From Kroppenstedtia guangzhouensis (GTDB lineage Bacteria; Bacillota; Bacilli; Thermoactinomycetales; DSM-45169), in assembly GCF_014637345.1 (NCBI RefSeq), contig NZ_BMEX01000002.1:322359-386358 (forward strand): a DNA stretch of 64,000 bases. Direction: 5' to 3'. Positions 45,643 to 54,723 of the stretch are shown piece after piece. How positions within the stretch are numbered: the stretch's first letter is position 1; each line of letters opens with the position of its first letter. The position numbers and the translations under genes are program-made. Under the pieces are notes generated by a model. It had not been told where the DNA came from. It worked only from the letters and a program-made list of their open reading frames with translations, and made no database searches.

Positions 45643-46776
45643 ATGAGCAACGTTACGAATGAAAAGGGCCATCGTACAGAGAGAGAAATGGTGTTGGATG
45701 TAATCGGCAAATTCCGAACCAAAATGAGTCCGGCTCTTTCCCGACTCGCCAAACAATCCGATCCCGTCGCCAAACAGTTTATTCCCAGTCCCTATGAAGC
45801 TTTGGATTTTGGTACGGAAAAACCTTTTGAAGAAGGAAAAAACAATCACGGGATCTACGGATTGGAGCGTGTATATGAAGACCGGGCAGTACTCACCCCG
45901 TACTTTGAATGCTCTGCTTATTGTCGGTATTGCTTTAAAAAATCGCGCACTCTGGCAGGTTCCGCCAAACGAATGAGCGATGAGGACATTGACAAGGCTA
46001 TCCGTTTTATAGAGTCGGACAGTCGTATTCGCACCGTTTTGATCACCGGAGGAGACCCCTTGATGGATCCCCGATTACTGGAGAAGGTGTTGGATAAAGT
46101 TTTTCCGATTCCTCATGTCAGAAACATACGTATCGGAACCCGAAACATTCTGTTCGCCCCTGACAAGGTCACACCAGACTTGGCGAAAATGATTGCCCGC
46201 TATCAACAGATAGACTATGACGAACCACGTATGTCGAAAAATATTTCCATCGGTTTATCGCTGAACCATGTGGATGAATTGACACCTGAAGTAGTCCGTG
46301 CATATCAACGATTGATCCGTGAAGGAATTACAGTCCGGGGACAAGTCGTCTTGCTGAAGGGAATCAATGATTCTGTCAAGGCGATGCGCGAGTTATTGGA
46401 GGCCTTTCTCTGTACGGGTATTGTTCCATATTACCTGTTTCACTGCATGCCCGTGGTCGGTGCCAAACACTTCCGCACTTCGGTTCAAAAGGGACTCGAT
46501 ATATTGCAGGAACTCTCTCCATATTCCGGAACCACTACTTTTCAGTATGTATATGTTACCCCCATTGGAAAGCACCGCATCGCACCCGGACATCAGCTTG
46601 AATATGTGAAGATCGACGGTTCCCGTTACATTCGTTCCACAACTCCCTATAAGGCAGCCGATTTTCTCGAATTCTCGGACAACAAGGAGCTACCTCCTCT
46701 CCATGATATCGACGAAAAGGGATATATCACCTCCCATTACCTGGACGGTTATGATGAGGAGGAGATCCTGACATGA
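45643..46776 (+). CDS. KamA-like radical SAM enzyme (aminomutase family)
   Basis: A 377-residue radical SAM protein of the lysine/glutamate 2,3-aminomutase (KamA/EpmB) group. The cluster motif is C90-x3-C94-x2-C97 (CSAYCRYC), with TGGDPL at 135-140 for SAM. The C-terminal region has TPIGKHRIAPG, in which Lys310 lies where aminomutases place the PLP lysine, but the usual GGGGK stretch is absent. It could shift an amino group to make a beta-amino acid. It is shorter than typical LAM (about 415) and has no acetyltransferase partner. It overlaps the ATP-grasp gene by 4 bp. The substrate is unknown. Confidence 0.82.
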   Translation: MSNVTNEKGHRTEREMVLDVIGKFRTKMSPALSRLAKQSDPVAKQFIPSPYEALDFGTEKPFEEGKNNHGIYGLERVYEDRAVLTPYFECSAYCRYCFKKSRTLAGSAKRMSDEDIDKAIRFIESDSRIRTVLITGGDPLMDPRLLEKVLDKVFPIPHVRNIRIGTRNILFAPDKVTPDLAKMIARYQQIDYDEPRMSKNISIGLSLNHVDELTPEVVRAYQRLIREGITVRGQVVLLKGINDSVKAMRELLEAFLCTGIVPYYLFHCMPVVGAKHFRTSVQKGLDILQELSPYSGTTTFQYVYVTPIGKHRIAPGHQLEYVKIDGSRYIRSTTPYKAADFLEFSDNKELPPLHDIDEKGYITSHYLDGYDEEEILT

Positions 46777-48134
46777 AAAAAGCCTTTCTCTTTATTGAAA
46801 ACCAAGCCTTCAACACATTGCTGGAACTGGCGGTACGAACCAAAGAACGGGGGTACACAAACCTCCTCATATTCCGAAAGATGCAGCCTCATGAAAAGGA
46901 AAAGTTGAATGAATACGAACGGCGACACCAGCATCCCCTGTTTGAACAAATTTGTGAGGTGGAATGTTGGGACTTCAACAGTCTTCGGGATCTGGTCGAG
47001 GATATGGCAGGAAAGCAGCCTTTGGCCGGAATTTTGACCATCAGCGGCTTATTTACTCCCGACGGTTTACTCGGAGCCTCCGTCGCCCAAATCGCATCGG
47101 AAAAGGGACTCCCTTCCCAATCCGTTGACGGGTTGTACCGTTCCAACAATAAGTATCTGACACGAGACGCCTTGCGCCACGCGGGTCTGCAAACCGTCGA
47201 TTTTGGATTGGCCACAGAGGAAACATCTCTGATCGAACATGCCCGACGCATTGGCTATCCCGTGATACTGAAACCGGTCAACGGCTGTGCTTCTCAGCTG
47301 GTGATCAAGTGTGAGAACGAGCAGGATCTCCTTCAGGGGTATCGGACAGCCCTCAAGAAACTCCCCCAATCCATTTACCGGAACCTGTATTCTTGCACTC
47401 ACCAATTCACCGACAAAAAGGGAAATCTGATCACCTTTGATCCCCTGCGGACCATGCTGGTTGAAAAATATATTGATGGCCCTGAGGCCAGCATTGAAAT
47501 TGTGGCCACAGAATCAGAGGTTATTCCGTTGTTGGTTCACGATAAGGTCTTGGTCAGCGAAGGGGATCGAGTGGTGTACGAGCATTTACTGGTGGTTCCG
47601 CCGGTGAGGTTTACCCCGGAAGAATTGGAAAACATGAAGCAGTATGCCATTGAAGTGGCCAAAGCAACCGGTATTAAAAACTCGCTTTGCCATGTTGAAA
47701 TTCGATACGATAAACAATCAGGACCTCAACTTTTGGAGATTAACCCCAGAGTGGGCGGAATGCTGGTTACAAAAAGCTTGGAAACGATGATCGGATTTCA
47801 TGCGTTGGACGCAATGGTCGATCTTGCGCTGGGATCATTTCAGCCCCGCCCATACCCTTGCGCTTCTGATCAGTACGGGATGTTTACCCTGTATCCGCCG
47901 CATGCGGGATATTTTGAGCGTGTGGAAGGGCTGGACAAGCTGAATCGCATCCCCGGAATTTTGTCCTCAACGCTTCTATTTCCGGAAGGAACCCATATTC
48001 ACGGGGATGATGAAGAAGTATTTCTTCTCATGTGCTGGGTAAAAGCTGAAACTTATGAAGAAATACAAGACATATACGAGCAGGCAAAAAGGGAAGTCCG
48101 GTTTCATGTGAAAAAGGAAGCACCCGCCCTATAG
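46773..48134 (+). CDS. ATP-grasp ligase
   Basis: A 453-residue ATP-grasp protein. The N-terminal pre-ATP-grasp domain is about 1-125. The ATP-binding lysine region is YPVILKPVNG (162-171), LVEKYIDGPEASIE lies at 229-242 and the Mg site HVEIRYDKQSGPQLLEINPRVGG at 307-329. The architecture resembles BacD- and carnosine-synthase-type ligases, which form peptide or amide bonds through acyl phosphates. Its start overlaps the radical SAM stop (ATGA), so the products are made together. A plausible job is to couple a beta-amino acid to another amino acid or to a peptide. Confidence 0.85.
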   Translation: MKKAFLFIENQAFNTLLELAVRTKERGYTNLLIFRKMQPHEKEKLNEYERRHQHPLFEQICEVECWDFNSLRDLVEDMAGKQPLAGILTISGLFTPDGLLGASVAQIASEKGLPSQSVDGLYRSNNKYLTRDALRHAGLQTVDFGLATEETSLIEHARRIGYPVILKPVNGCASQLVIKCENEQDLLQGYRTALKKLPQSIYRNLYSCTHQFTDKKGNLITFDPLRTMLVEKYIDGPEASIEIVATESEVIPLLVHDKVLVSEGDRVVYEHLLVVPPVRFTPEELENMKQYAIEVAKATGIKNSLCHVEIRYDKQSGPQLLEINPRVGGMLVTKSLETMIGFHALDAMVDLALGSFQPRPYPCASDQYGMFTLYPPHAGYFERVEGLDKLNRIPGILSSTLLFPEGTHIHGDDEEVFLLMCWVKAETYEEIQDIYEQAKREVRFHVKKEAPAL

Positions 48135-48145
48135 CAGGGCGGTTT
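48124..48145 (+). terminator. Weak hairpin at the ATP-grasp/MFS boundary
   Basis: CCGCCCT and AGGGCGG, 5-base loop, followed by TTTGC. It includes the ATP-grasp stop codon and may reduce, but not abolish, read-through into the transporter gene. Confidence 0.5.
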
Positions 48146-48178
48146 GCTTCCCCCATCCAAAGGAGTGGAGCAATCGGA

Positions 48179-49450
48179 ATGGGCATGATCCTCAAACAGC
48201 GTTCGCCGAAATTCAACCTTTATGTGCTCGCCGCAGGTAAAGGGATCTCCGATATCGGCAATTTCTTAAATATGGTGGCTTTTAACCTCTATATCTTGTT
48301 TTTGACAGACAGCGCCTTGATTATGGGTCTTTTTATGGCCATTCGATTATTTGGAGGCTTTTTCTGCGGGTTTTTCTCCGGGATGTTGGCTGATCGTATG
48401 GACCGAAAGACCTTGATGATATCTTCCGATCTGATTCGATGTCTCGCTTTGATCCTGTTGGTGTTGGCCCCAGACACTTGGCAGTTGGCTCTTCTGATGA
48501 TCACATCTTTTTTGTTGGGTGCTTTCGGACAAGTTTTTAATATCTCTCTACAATCCAGCATCCCTGTGATCTTCGGCCAAGAGCATCGGGTAAAAGCGAA
48601 TGCGGTCCTTAATGCCCTGCAATCCATCGGAATGGTCATTGGAACACTCACAGCCAGTCTCATCATTGCTCTTTGGGGGTACAAAACCGTTTTTCTGATC
48701 GATGCCCTCACATTTTTGATTTCCGGCCTGGTTCTGGCGATCCTTCCGATTCAAACGAAAGCAGAAACGAAATCTCCTCAGGAAACGACCGCTAAGGATA
48801 CGGGGTTTTTCATGGAAATAAAAATCCTCTCCCGATACTTGGGGGCTTTACCCATTCTGTCGAGTTTGATGATGATTCGTCTCATCGATACCTTTGGTTC
48901 CGCTTCACATAATGTGGGTATACCCGTTTTCTCCGACCAGCTGTCACCTGAAAACCCGTCCTTCTACGTTGGACTTATTTGGGCAACCTGGGCTGTCGGT
49001 AATCTGATCGGATCACGCGGAACGATCAAATGGTTTAAAACCAACAAAACTATAATCAGTGAAATCGCCTTCATCATTTCCACCTTCTTGATGTCTGCTT
49101 TTTTTATTCTTCTTTTCTGGGGTGAACACTGGCTAACCATTTTACCCTTTGCATTGCTGGCAGGCGTTGCGGACGGTGTATCCGCCATCTGTTTCAATTC
49201 ACGCCTGCAACATGAGCCGGATCACATCCGTGGACGGGTATTCGGCATTGCTTCTTCCTTTCAGACCGTTGGTTTTGGTGTGGGAATGATTATTTGCTCC
49301 CCGTTGTTGGAAGTGATTTCCCCCTTTAATGTCGCAGCCATCATGCATGGCATTCCGATACTCTTATGCGGATGGTTCATCATGCGTCACATGAGCCGAT
49401 GGAAATATACACTTCAGTCCGCTGATCAAAAACAGGTGGAACACGGATAA
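48179..49450 (+). CDS. MFS transporter, probable exporter of the cassette product
   Basis: A 423-residue major facilitator with about 12 membrane spans and the loop 2-3 motif GMLADRMDRKTLM near 74-86. It resembles drug and macrolide efflux members (MefA-like, BacE-like). A second ATG two codons in is possible; AAAGGAG lies 13 bp from the first. It is the last gene of the cassette, 44 bp after the ligase. Export or self-resistance is inferred from context, as MFS pumps commonly accompany dipeptide antibiotic genes. Repeat copy A begins 17 bp after its stop. Confidence 0.85.
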   Translation: MGMILKQRSPKFNLYVLAAGKGISDIGNFLNMVAFNLYILFLTDSALIMGLFMAIRLFGGFFCGFFSGMLADRMDRKTLMISSDLIRCLALILLVLAPDTWQLALLMITSFLLGAFGQVFNISLQSSIPVIFGQEHRVKANAVLNALQSIGMVIGTLTASLIIALWGYKTVFLIDALTFLISGLVLAILPIQTKAETKSPQETTAKDTGFFMEIKILSRYLGALPILSSLMMIRLIDTFGSASHNVGIPVFSDQLSPENPSFYVGLIWATWAVGNLIGSRGTIKWFKTNKTIISEIAFIISTFLMSAFFILLFWGEHWLTILPFALLAGVADGVSAICFNSRLQHEPDHIRGRVFGIASSFQTVGFGVGMIICSPLLEVISPFNVAAIMHGIPILLCGWFIMRHMSRWKYTLQSADQKQVEHG

Positions 49451-49467
49451 TCATCGGAGGGTCATTT

Positions 49468-49595
49468 GAAGTATGGTAAATGCCACAGGGAGGGTTGGGT
49501 TTCACATGAAGCGTCTTGGGATCATCAGAACTTTGGCGCCGCAATGTGAAACCCAATCCCTACCGTTCAAGAACGATTTAAATCATCAAGCTTCT
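49468..49595 (+). repeat. Dispersed palindromic repeat, copy A
   Basis: CACAGGGAGGG, TTGGGTTTCACATG, AGCGTCTTGGGATCATCAGA, ATGTGAAACCCAATCCC, TACCG and an end with GATTTAAATCATCAAGCTT. The inner arms GGGTTTCACAT and ATGTGAAACCC are exact. It lies just downstream of the MFS stop codon and in the same direction. Confidence 0.88.
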
Positions 49596-49805
49596 TTTAG
49601 AGGGGCCGATGTATCCACAGAAAAACTTCCTTCGCACGTCCAGATCCACACCGGCCCCGTCCTTTTCCTCGGCTCCATGCCCCGATAATAAAAGTGCACG
49701 GGGCATTACCACAGCATAAAGAAGTCCCGATACGCGGCTGTCTGTAACCATTTCAGTTAAACTCCGGCAATAAAAGGACTGAATCATCTGAAGGGGGGTG
49801 AACAG
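49596..49805. other. Intergenic stretch upstream of the DUF485-symporter genes
   Basis: A short partial inverted repeat (GCCCCGTCC and ATGCCCCG with GTGCACGGGGCAT) is visible near 49655-49705. It holds no gene. It probably carries the promoter of the downstream operon, not pinpointed. Confidence 0.4.
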
Positions 49806-50126
49806 ATGGATCCGGAAAAACCGGAGACAAATGAATCTCTGTCCCGCCTTCAATCAGAATTGTTGCGACAACTCATCCGTCGCAAAAAGCGGCTTCTCAT
49901 CCCGATGATTCTCTTATTCGCTGTATTTTCCTTTGGTCTGCCCTTGTTCGTCAGTCTGTACCCCCGCCAGATGAGCCGTCCTGCCCCTTGGATCCAGGTC
50001 CCCTGGGGATGGCTTTACGCCTTTGCACAGATTTTTTTAACATGGTTGTGGGGATGGATGTATTGGAACTCCGCCAAAACCTTTGATCGGTTGGCGGAAG
50101 AGATCCGACAGAGAGGGAAGATATGA
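49806..50126 (+). CDS. DUF485 membrane protein, first copy
   Basis: A 106-residue protein with two membrane spans (LLIPMILLFAVFSFGLPLFVSL and VPWGWLYAFAQIFLTWLWGWMYW), the DUF485 pattern found next to cation:acetate symporters. GAAGGGGGG precedes the ATG. It overlaps the symporter gene by 4 bp and probably acts as an accessory subunit; the mechanism is unknown. Confidence 0.88.
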   Translation: MDPEKPETNESLSRLQSELLRQLIRRKKRLLIPMILLFAVFSFGLPLFVSLYPRQMSRPAPWIQVPWGWLYAFAQIFLTWLWGWMYWNSAKTFDRLAEEIRQRGKI

Positions 50127-51676
50127 ATTTCACCTATTTTCTATTATTTCTGTGTATTGTGGGAAGCACTTTGATTATTACCCACTGGGCCGCCCGGAGG
50201 AAACAGACAACCCGCCTGTTTTTTATTGCAGACAGCAGTTTGAGCGGTTTTCAGAACGGGATGGCCATCGCCGGTGACTATATCAGCGCAGCCTCCTTTT
50301 TGGGCATCACCGGCGCCATCGCTCTCGGAGGTTATGACGGTTTCTTGTATTCCATCGGCTTTCTCGTCTCTTATCTGCTCGTGCTGCTGGTCATCGCGGA
50401 GCCGGTGCGCCATCTTGGAAAGTACTCCCTTGCTGATGTGATCTGTGCTCGTTTCCCGGGCCATCGCATTCGGCTGGCAGTGGCTTGCGTCACTTTCACC
50501 ATCTCGATTTTTTACATGATTCCACAACTGGTGGCCACCGGATTATTGGTTCGTTTGCTGCTGGGAATCGACTACTCGGTCTCGGTGCTGGTGATTGGCA
50601 GTCTGATGACCGTCTATGTGGTCTTCGGGGGGATGGTAGCCACCTCCTGGGTCCAGATTGTCAAGACCGTTCTCCTGATGTCGGGGATCTTTTTACTTTC
50701 CTTGATATTGCTGTCCCGTTTTGATTGGCAAATTCCCCTGTTATTGCAACAAGTGAAGGAAGGAACCCCCCTTGGAGACCGTTTTTTTGCCCCGGGACAC
50801 CTCTTTTCCACCCCTCTGGAAGCCCTTTCCCTCCACCTGACATTGTTCCTCGGGACTGCCGGTCTTCCCCATATCTTGATTCGTTTCTTTACAGTGAAAA
50901 ATGCCTTAGCGGTTCGGAAGTCGGTGATTACGGCCAGTTGGATCATCGGTCTCTTTTATGTGATGACCCTGGCCCTCGGTTTGGGAACGGTGGCGCTGGT
51001 GGGGTGGTGGAAATTGGTGAGAACAGACCCCACGGGGAATCTGGCGGCACCTTTGTTGGCCGAGGAATTGGGCGGAGATTTCCTGATGGCTTTTATCGCC
51101 GCCATCGCCTTTGCCACCATTGTGGCAGTGGTCACCGGACTAGTTATTTCCGCCACCACTTCCCTCTCCCACGATGTCTACAATCAAGTCTTGAGGAAAG
51201 GCAACGCCTCGGAGAAGGAGCAATTGCGAATCGCAAAGTGGACGGCGGGGGTGGTCGGCTTGATTTCCATCTTGTTTTCCTTGGGATTGGAAAACATCAA
51301 TGTGGCCTTTCTCGTCTCTCTTACCTTCGTGATTGGTGCCAGTGCCAATCTGCCGGTGATCTTGTTCACACTGTATTGGAGGCGATTCAATGAAACCGGG
51401 GTGTTGATCGGGATGGCCAGCGGCTTCTTGGCTTCTTTGGTTTCTGTGGTCACCGGTCCCCACATTATGCACCCCGAACACGGCTGGATCGCTATGGAAC
51501 CCCTCTTCCCCCTGTTAAACCCCGGTGTGATCGCAGTCCCCGTCGGCTTTGCAGGCGCTTTTCTGGGGACGGTTCTGTCCCGCCGGCCGGTGGATGAGGA
51601 ACGCTTTTTCCGTGTGCTGGTACGGGCCCAAACCGGAATGGCTCCGGGGAATCCGACCGGGAGGAGGCAATCGTGA
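50123..51676 (+). CDS. Sodium:solute symporter (acetate permease-like), first copy
   Basis: A 517-residue SSF-family symporter with about 13 spans and the family motifs [20 protein letters not shown] near 45-64 and [18 protein letters not shown] near 252-269. It belongs to the ActP/YwcA group, which takes up acetate or other short carboxylates with cations. It is coupled to DUF485 upstream and to the sensor kinase downstream (4-bp overlaps). Confidence 0.9.
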   Translation: MNFTYFLLFLCIVGSTLIITHWAARRKQTTRLFFIADSSLSGFQNGMAIAGDYISAASFLGITGAIALGGYDGFLYSIGFLVSYLLVLLVIAEPVRHLGKYSLADVICARFPGHRIRLAVACVTFTISIFYMIPQLVATGLLVRLLLGIDYSVSVLVIGSLMTVYVVFGGMVATSWVQIVKTVLLMSGIFLLSLILLSRFDWQIPLLLQQVKEGTPLGDRFFAPGHLFSTPLEALSLHLTLFLGTAGLPHILIRFFTVKNALAVRKSVITASWIIGLFYVMTLALGLGTVALVGWWKLVRTDPTGNLAAPLLAEELGGDFLMAFIAAIAFATIVAVVTGLVISATTSLSHDVYNQVLRKGNASEKEQLRIAKWTAGVVGLISILFSLGLENINVAFLVSLTFVIGASANLPVILFTLYWRRFNETGVLIGMASGFLASLVSVVTGPHIMHPEHGWIAMEPLFPLLNPGVIAVPVGFAGAFLGTVLSRRPVDEERFFRVLVRAQTGMAPGNPTGRRQS

Positions 51677-53433
51677 AAGTTTTGACGATGACTTTGTTTG
51701 AACGGTTGGGCCTTTTATTGGTCCTGGCCTTCCTGGTGACGCGGATCCCTGGTTTCCGTTCACTGTTGGACCGGGAACTGGATTTGAAGACCACCGGGAT
51801 GCACGCGCTGATCTTCGGTCTGTTCGGAATCGCAGGGGCGCAAGCTGGTGTCGTTATGGAAGGAGAGACCTTCTTCTCTTCTTTTTGGGTGTTTCAATTG
51901 GAAGATCACCAGATGCTGGTCGGCTCCAGTCTCGTTGCCATGGTGATCGCCGGACTGCTGGGGGGCCCGGTTGTCGGATGGGGCGCCGGATGCATCCTCA
52001 GCCTCTACATGTTTCAGTTGGGAGGAATGGGAACTTTTGCGAACATTTTGGTGCATCCCCTGACCGGTTTTCTCGCCGGATGGACGGCCCGCTTTTTTTC
52101 GCAGGAACGGGTGATTGCCCCATTGAAAGCCCTGTTTATCGGAATTTTTCCACCGATCTTGCAGGGAGCTCTGTTGCTCGTGTTCAGTTCCCAACCGGAG
52201 GTGATGATTCCCTTGGTCGATCGGATCGGTCTGCCCCTGGTTGTCTCCAACAGCGTGGCGATCGCCATCTTCACCGCGATGATCCGGGTGGCTCTGCACG
52301 AGCAGGAACAGGAAGCCGCATATGCGACCCGACGGGCGCTGGCGATTGCCGAAGAAGCCCTTCCCTATTTGAAGAAAGAGTCCCAGGTGGAGATGGCCGA
52401 CGATATCGCCGAACTATTGTTCAAGGAACTTCAAGTGGCTGCCGTTTCCGTGACCAATCGGCTAGAGGTGCTGGCCCATCGGGGATTGGGAAATGACCAT
52501 CATCATCGGGGGGACCCCCTGACTTCCCCCCTGTTACAACAAGCCATTCAAAAGGGCGAGGTGACAATCGCCTCCATGCGGGAAGAGATCCGATGTCCAT
52601 ACCCCGGCTGTCCCCTAGAAGCGGCGATCATCGTTCCAATTGTACAATCCGGTGAAACTTCCGGACTGATCCAACTCTATTTCAGAAGATCCCAACAGTT
52701 AGGGGAAGTGGAAGTTGCCCTGGCACAGGGATTATGCAAGCTGATCTCCAATCAGTTGAATGCTGTCTCCGCGGAGAAACTGCGGCTCCTGATCCGGGAT
52801 GCGGAGCTTCGCAATCTTCAGGCCCAGATCAATCCCCATTTTCTGTTTAACACTCTTCACCTGATCTCCACCTTGATCCGCGTTCATCCGGATCTGGCGC
52901 GGAAAACCACTGTTCAATTGGGAAATTACATGCGTTACAATCTCCGCCTGGCAGCCGCCTCACTGGTTCCTCTCGAGGAGGAGCGGAAACATCTTGACGC
53001 CTATCTGGAAATTCTGCGGACACGTTTTGCCGACCGCCTGACCCTGGTTTGCCATATGGAAGATGGAGTGGGTCGAGCGATGTTGCCTCCCTCCACCATC
53101 CAGCCCCTGGTGGAAAACAGTATTCAACATGGACTGAAGAATGCGGTCTCCGGAGGCAAAGTGGAAGTTGAGATCAGAAAAGTGAAAAGGGGAATCCGGA
53201 TCATCGTACGGGATAATGGGTGCGGATTTCCCGCCGACATTTTGGAACAAGCAGGGAAGTCTCCCGTCACTAGTGAAAAGGGGAGCGGAATCGGCCTGTA
53301 TAATGTGAATCAACGGTTGATCGGTCTGTTGGGGGCAGAATCACAGCTTGAAGTATGCAACCGGCGATCCGGCGGCAGTGAAATCTCATTCTTGATTCCG
53401 GATCAGGAGCCGGCGGAGGAGGGAATCAAATGA
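51673..53433 (+). CDS. lytS: LytS-type sensor histidine kinase
   Basis: A 586-residue kinase: six N-terminal membrane segments of the 5TM-LYT type (about 10-205), a GAF-like domain (about 225-365, with CPYPGCPLEAAIIVPI), the phospho-acceptor helix QINPHFLFNTLHLISTL near 385 and an HATPase domain (VENSIQHGL, DNGCGF, GIGLYNVNQRL). The GTG start overlaps the symporter stop. LytS kinases respond to pyruvate or membrane state; here the ligand is probably a short carboxylate, from context. Confidence 0.92.
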   Translation: MKVLTMTLFERLGLLLVLAFLVTRIPGFRSLLDRELDLKTTGMHALIFGLFGIAGAQAGVVMEGETFFSSFWVFQLEDHQMLVGSSLVAMVIAGLLGGPVVGWGAGCILSLYMFQLGGMGTFANILVHPLTGFLAGWTARFFSQERVIAPLKALFIGIFPPILQGALLLVFSSQPEVMIPLVDRIGLPLVVSNSVAIAIFTAMIRVALHEQEQEAAYATRRALAIAEEALPYLKKESQVEMADDIAELLFKELQVAAVSVTNRLEVLAHRGLGNDHHHRGDPLTSPLLQQAIQKGEVTIASMREEIRCPYPGCPLEAAIIVPIVQSGETSGLIQLYFRRSQQLGEVEVALAQGLCKLISNQLNAVSAEKLRLLIRDAELRNLQAQINPHFLFNTLHLISTLIRVHPDLARKTTVQLGNYMRYNLRLAAASLVPLEEERKHLDAYLEILRTRFADRLTLVCHMEDGVGRAMLPPSTIQPLVENSIQHGLKNAVSGGKVEVEIRKVKRGIRIIVRDNGCGFPADILEQAGKSPVTSEKGSGIGLYNVNQRLIGLLGAESQLEVCNRRSGGSEISFLIPDQEPAEEGIK

Positions 53434-54185
53434 ACATACGGGCCTTGATTGCAGAAGATGAATGGCCGGCGCGGGCGGAATTGGCCTGGCTTCTGCAGAG
53501 GGAAAAAGATGTCACCCTCTGTCCAGCCGCTGAGACGGGAGATCAATTGTTCACCTTATATGATCAACATCGGCCCGATGTGATCTTTCTCGATATCCAA
53601 ATGCCGGGCCTCTCCGGCATAGAAGCGGCCCGGCATTTGTTGAATGGAGATCGGGGAAATGAAAGATCGCCATTACTGGTCTTCACCACCGCCTATGAGG
53701 ATCACGCGGTGGAGGCCTTTGCCCTGGAGGCGGTGGATTACTTGTTAAAGCCCTATGACGAAAAACGCTTTAAACAAGCGATGGACAGAATCCGAAAACG
53801 GTTGTCCGATCGATCTCCAACCAGGGTTCAACCTCTTCGCCCTCCCCTTTCCCTTCACAGAGATCGGTTGTTGGTGAATCATGGAGAAAAGATGGTCGTT
53901 CTTTCTCCGACCTCCATCAGTTATGCAGTTCGGGTGGAACGATTCCTGGAGATTCACACGGAAAAAGAGATCCTCCGGAGTAAAATGACCTTGCAGGAAC
54001 TGGAATATAAGCTGCGGGAGTTCCCTTTTTTCCGCACCCACAGAAGCTATCTGGTCAACCTCGATTACATCCAGGAGATCACCCCCTGGTTTAACGGTGC
54101 CTATAATCTGATGTTGAAAGACGAAAGCCGAGTCCCGGTCAGCCGCTCAGCTGCCAAACGGTTGTTTCAACTTTTGGGACGTTGA
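53430..54185 (+). CDS. lytT: LytTR-type response regulator
   Basis: A 251-residue regulator: receiver domain with DE at 10-11 and phospho-acceptor Asp55 (VIFLDIQMPG), then a LytTR DNA-binding domain (about 150-250: ISYAVRVERFLEIHT, FPFFRTHRSYLVNLDYI, VPVSRSAAKRL). It is coupled to the kinase by a 4-bp overlap. It likely activates the second DUF485-symporter unit downstream. Confidence 0.93.
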   Translation: MNIRALIAEDEWPARAELAWLLQREKDVTLCPAAETGDQLFTLYDQHRPDVIFLDIQMPGLSGIEAARHLLNGDRGNERSPLLVFTTAYEDHAVEAFALEAVDYLLKPYDEKRFKQAMDRIRKRLSDRSPTRVQPLRPPLSLHRDRLLVNHGEKMVVLSPTSISYAVRVERFLEIHTEKEILRSKMTLQELEYKLREFPFFRTHRSYLVNLDYIQEITPWFNGAYNLMLKDESRVPVSRSAAKRLFQLLGR

Positions 54186-54412
54186 TCCGATAATAAGGAC
54201 GGTGGAATACTGTCCTTCTGTTTTTAACTCTGACAAACACCTTGACTCCACCTGCTCCTGTTTAAGTTATTCACCCCCGTTTTTCGACATTTCGGACACA
54301 TAATTATGCGGTTAACGCCCATTTTTCAGAAGAGTGCACCAGAATCATCTATACTGTTTGCTGGAAGCGCTTACAACCAAAAGGGTATGCAAGAAAACCT
54401 GGAGGTGGGTGG
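54186..54412 (+). promoter_or_regulatory. Regulatory region of the second symporter operon, with possible LytTR repeats
   Basis: Two similar blocks, CCCGTTTTTCGAC near 54276 and CCCATTTTTCAGA near 54318, are in direct orientation about four helical turns apart. A TATACT -10 at 54350-54355 follows without a good -35, a pattern typical of activator-dependent promoters. LytTR binding is inference. Confidence 0.4.
54362..54375. promoter_or_regulatory. Catabolite-responsive element (CRE)-like site
   Basis: TGGAAGCGCTTACA matches the CcpA consensus TGWAANCGNTNWCA with one mismatch. It lies just downstream of the -10 element, where CcpA would repress the symporter when sugar is abundant. Confidence 0.65.
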
Positions 54413-54721
54413 ATGGAAAAGTATACAGCGATCGCCCGTTCAAAGGAATTCAAGAAGCTTAAGCGGGCAAAGTTGGTTTTTATTTGGCCGATTGTGATCC
54501 TGTTTCTTCTCTATTATCTGACGTTACCACTGATGGCCGGTTATGCCCGTCCCTTGATGAGTTCTTTTGTCACAGGTCACATCACATTCGGCTATCTGTA
54601 CGGGGTTTTCTTCTATTTGGTTGCCTGGGCTCTGGCCTATCTGTATGTCAGGAAAGCCCGGAAATTCGATGAACGGGCCCGGGCCATCATCGACCCATAC
54701 ACCCGGAAGAAGGGGGCCTGA
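54413..54721 (+). CDS. DUF485 membrane protein, second copy
   Basis: A 102-residue protein with two spans ([24 protein letters not shown] and [22 protein letters not shown]) and conserved DUF485 residues (SKEFKKLKR near the start, ARKFDERA near the end). GGAGGTGGGTGG precedes the ATG. The symporter gene follows 2 bp later. Confidence 0.9.
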   Translation: MEKYTAIARSKEFKKLKRAKLVFIWPIVILFLLYYLTLPLMAGYARPLMSSFVTGHITFGYLYGVFFYLVAWALAYLYVRKARKFDERARAIIDPYTRKKGA

Positions 54722-54723
54722 TC

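Noticed and set aside
45643-46776. Plain lysine 2,3-aminomutase of lysine fermentation or N-acetyl-beta-lysine synthesis
   Set aside because: No acetyltransferase (AblB), no D-lysine mutase or other catabolic gene is adjacent, and the PLP-lysine region differs from canonical enzymes.
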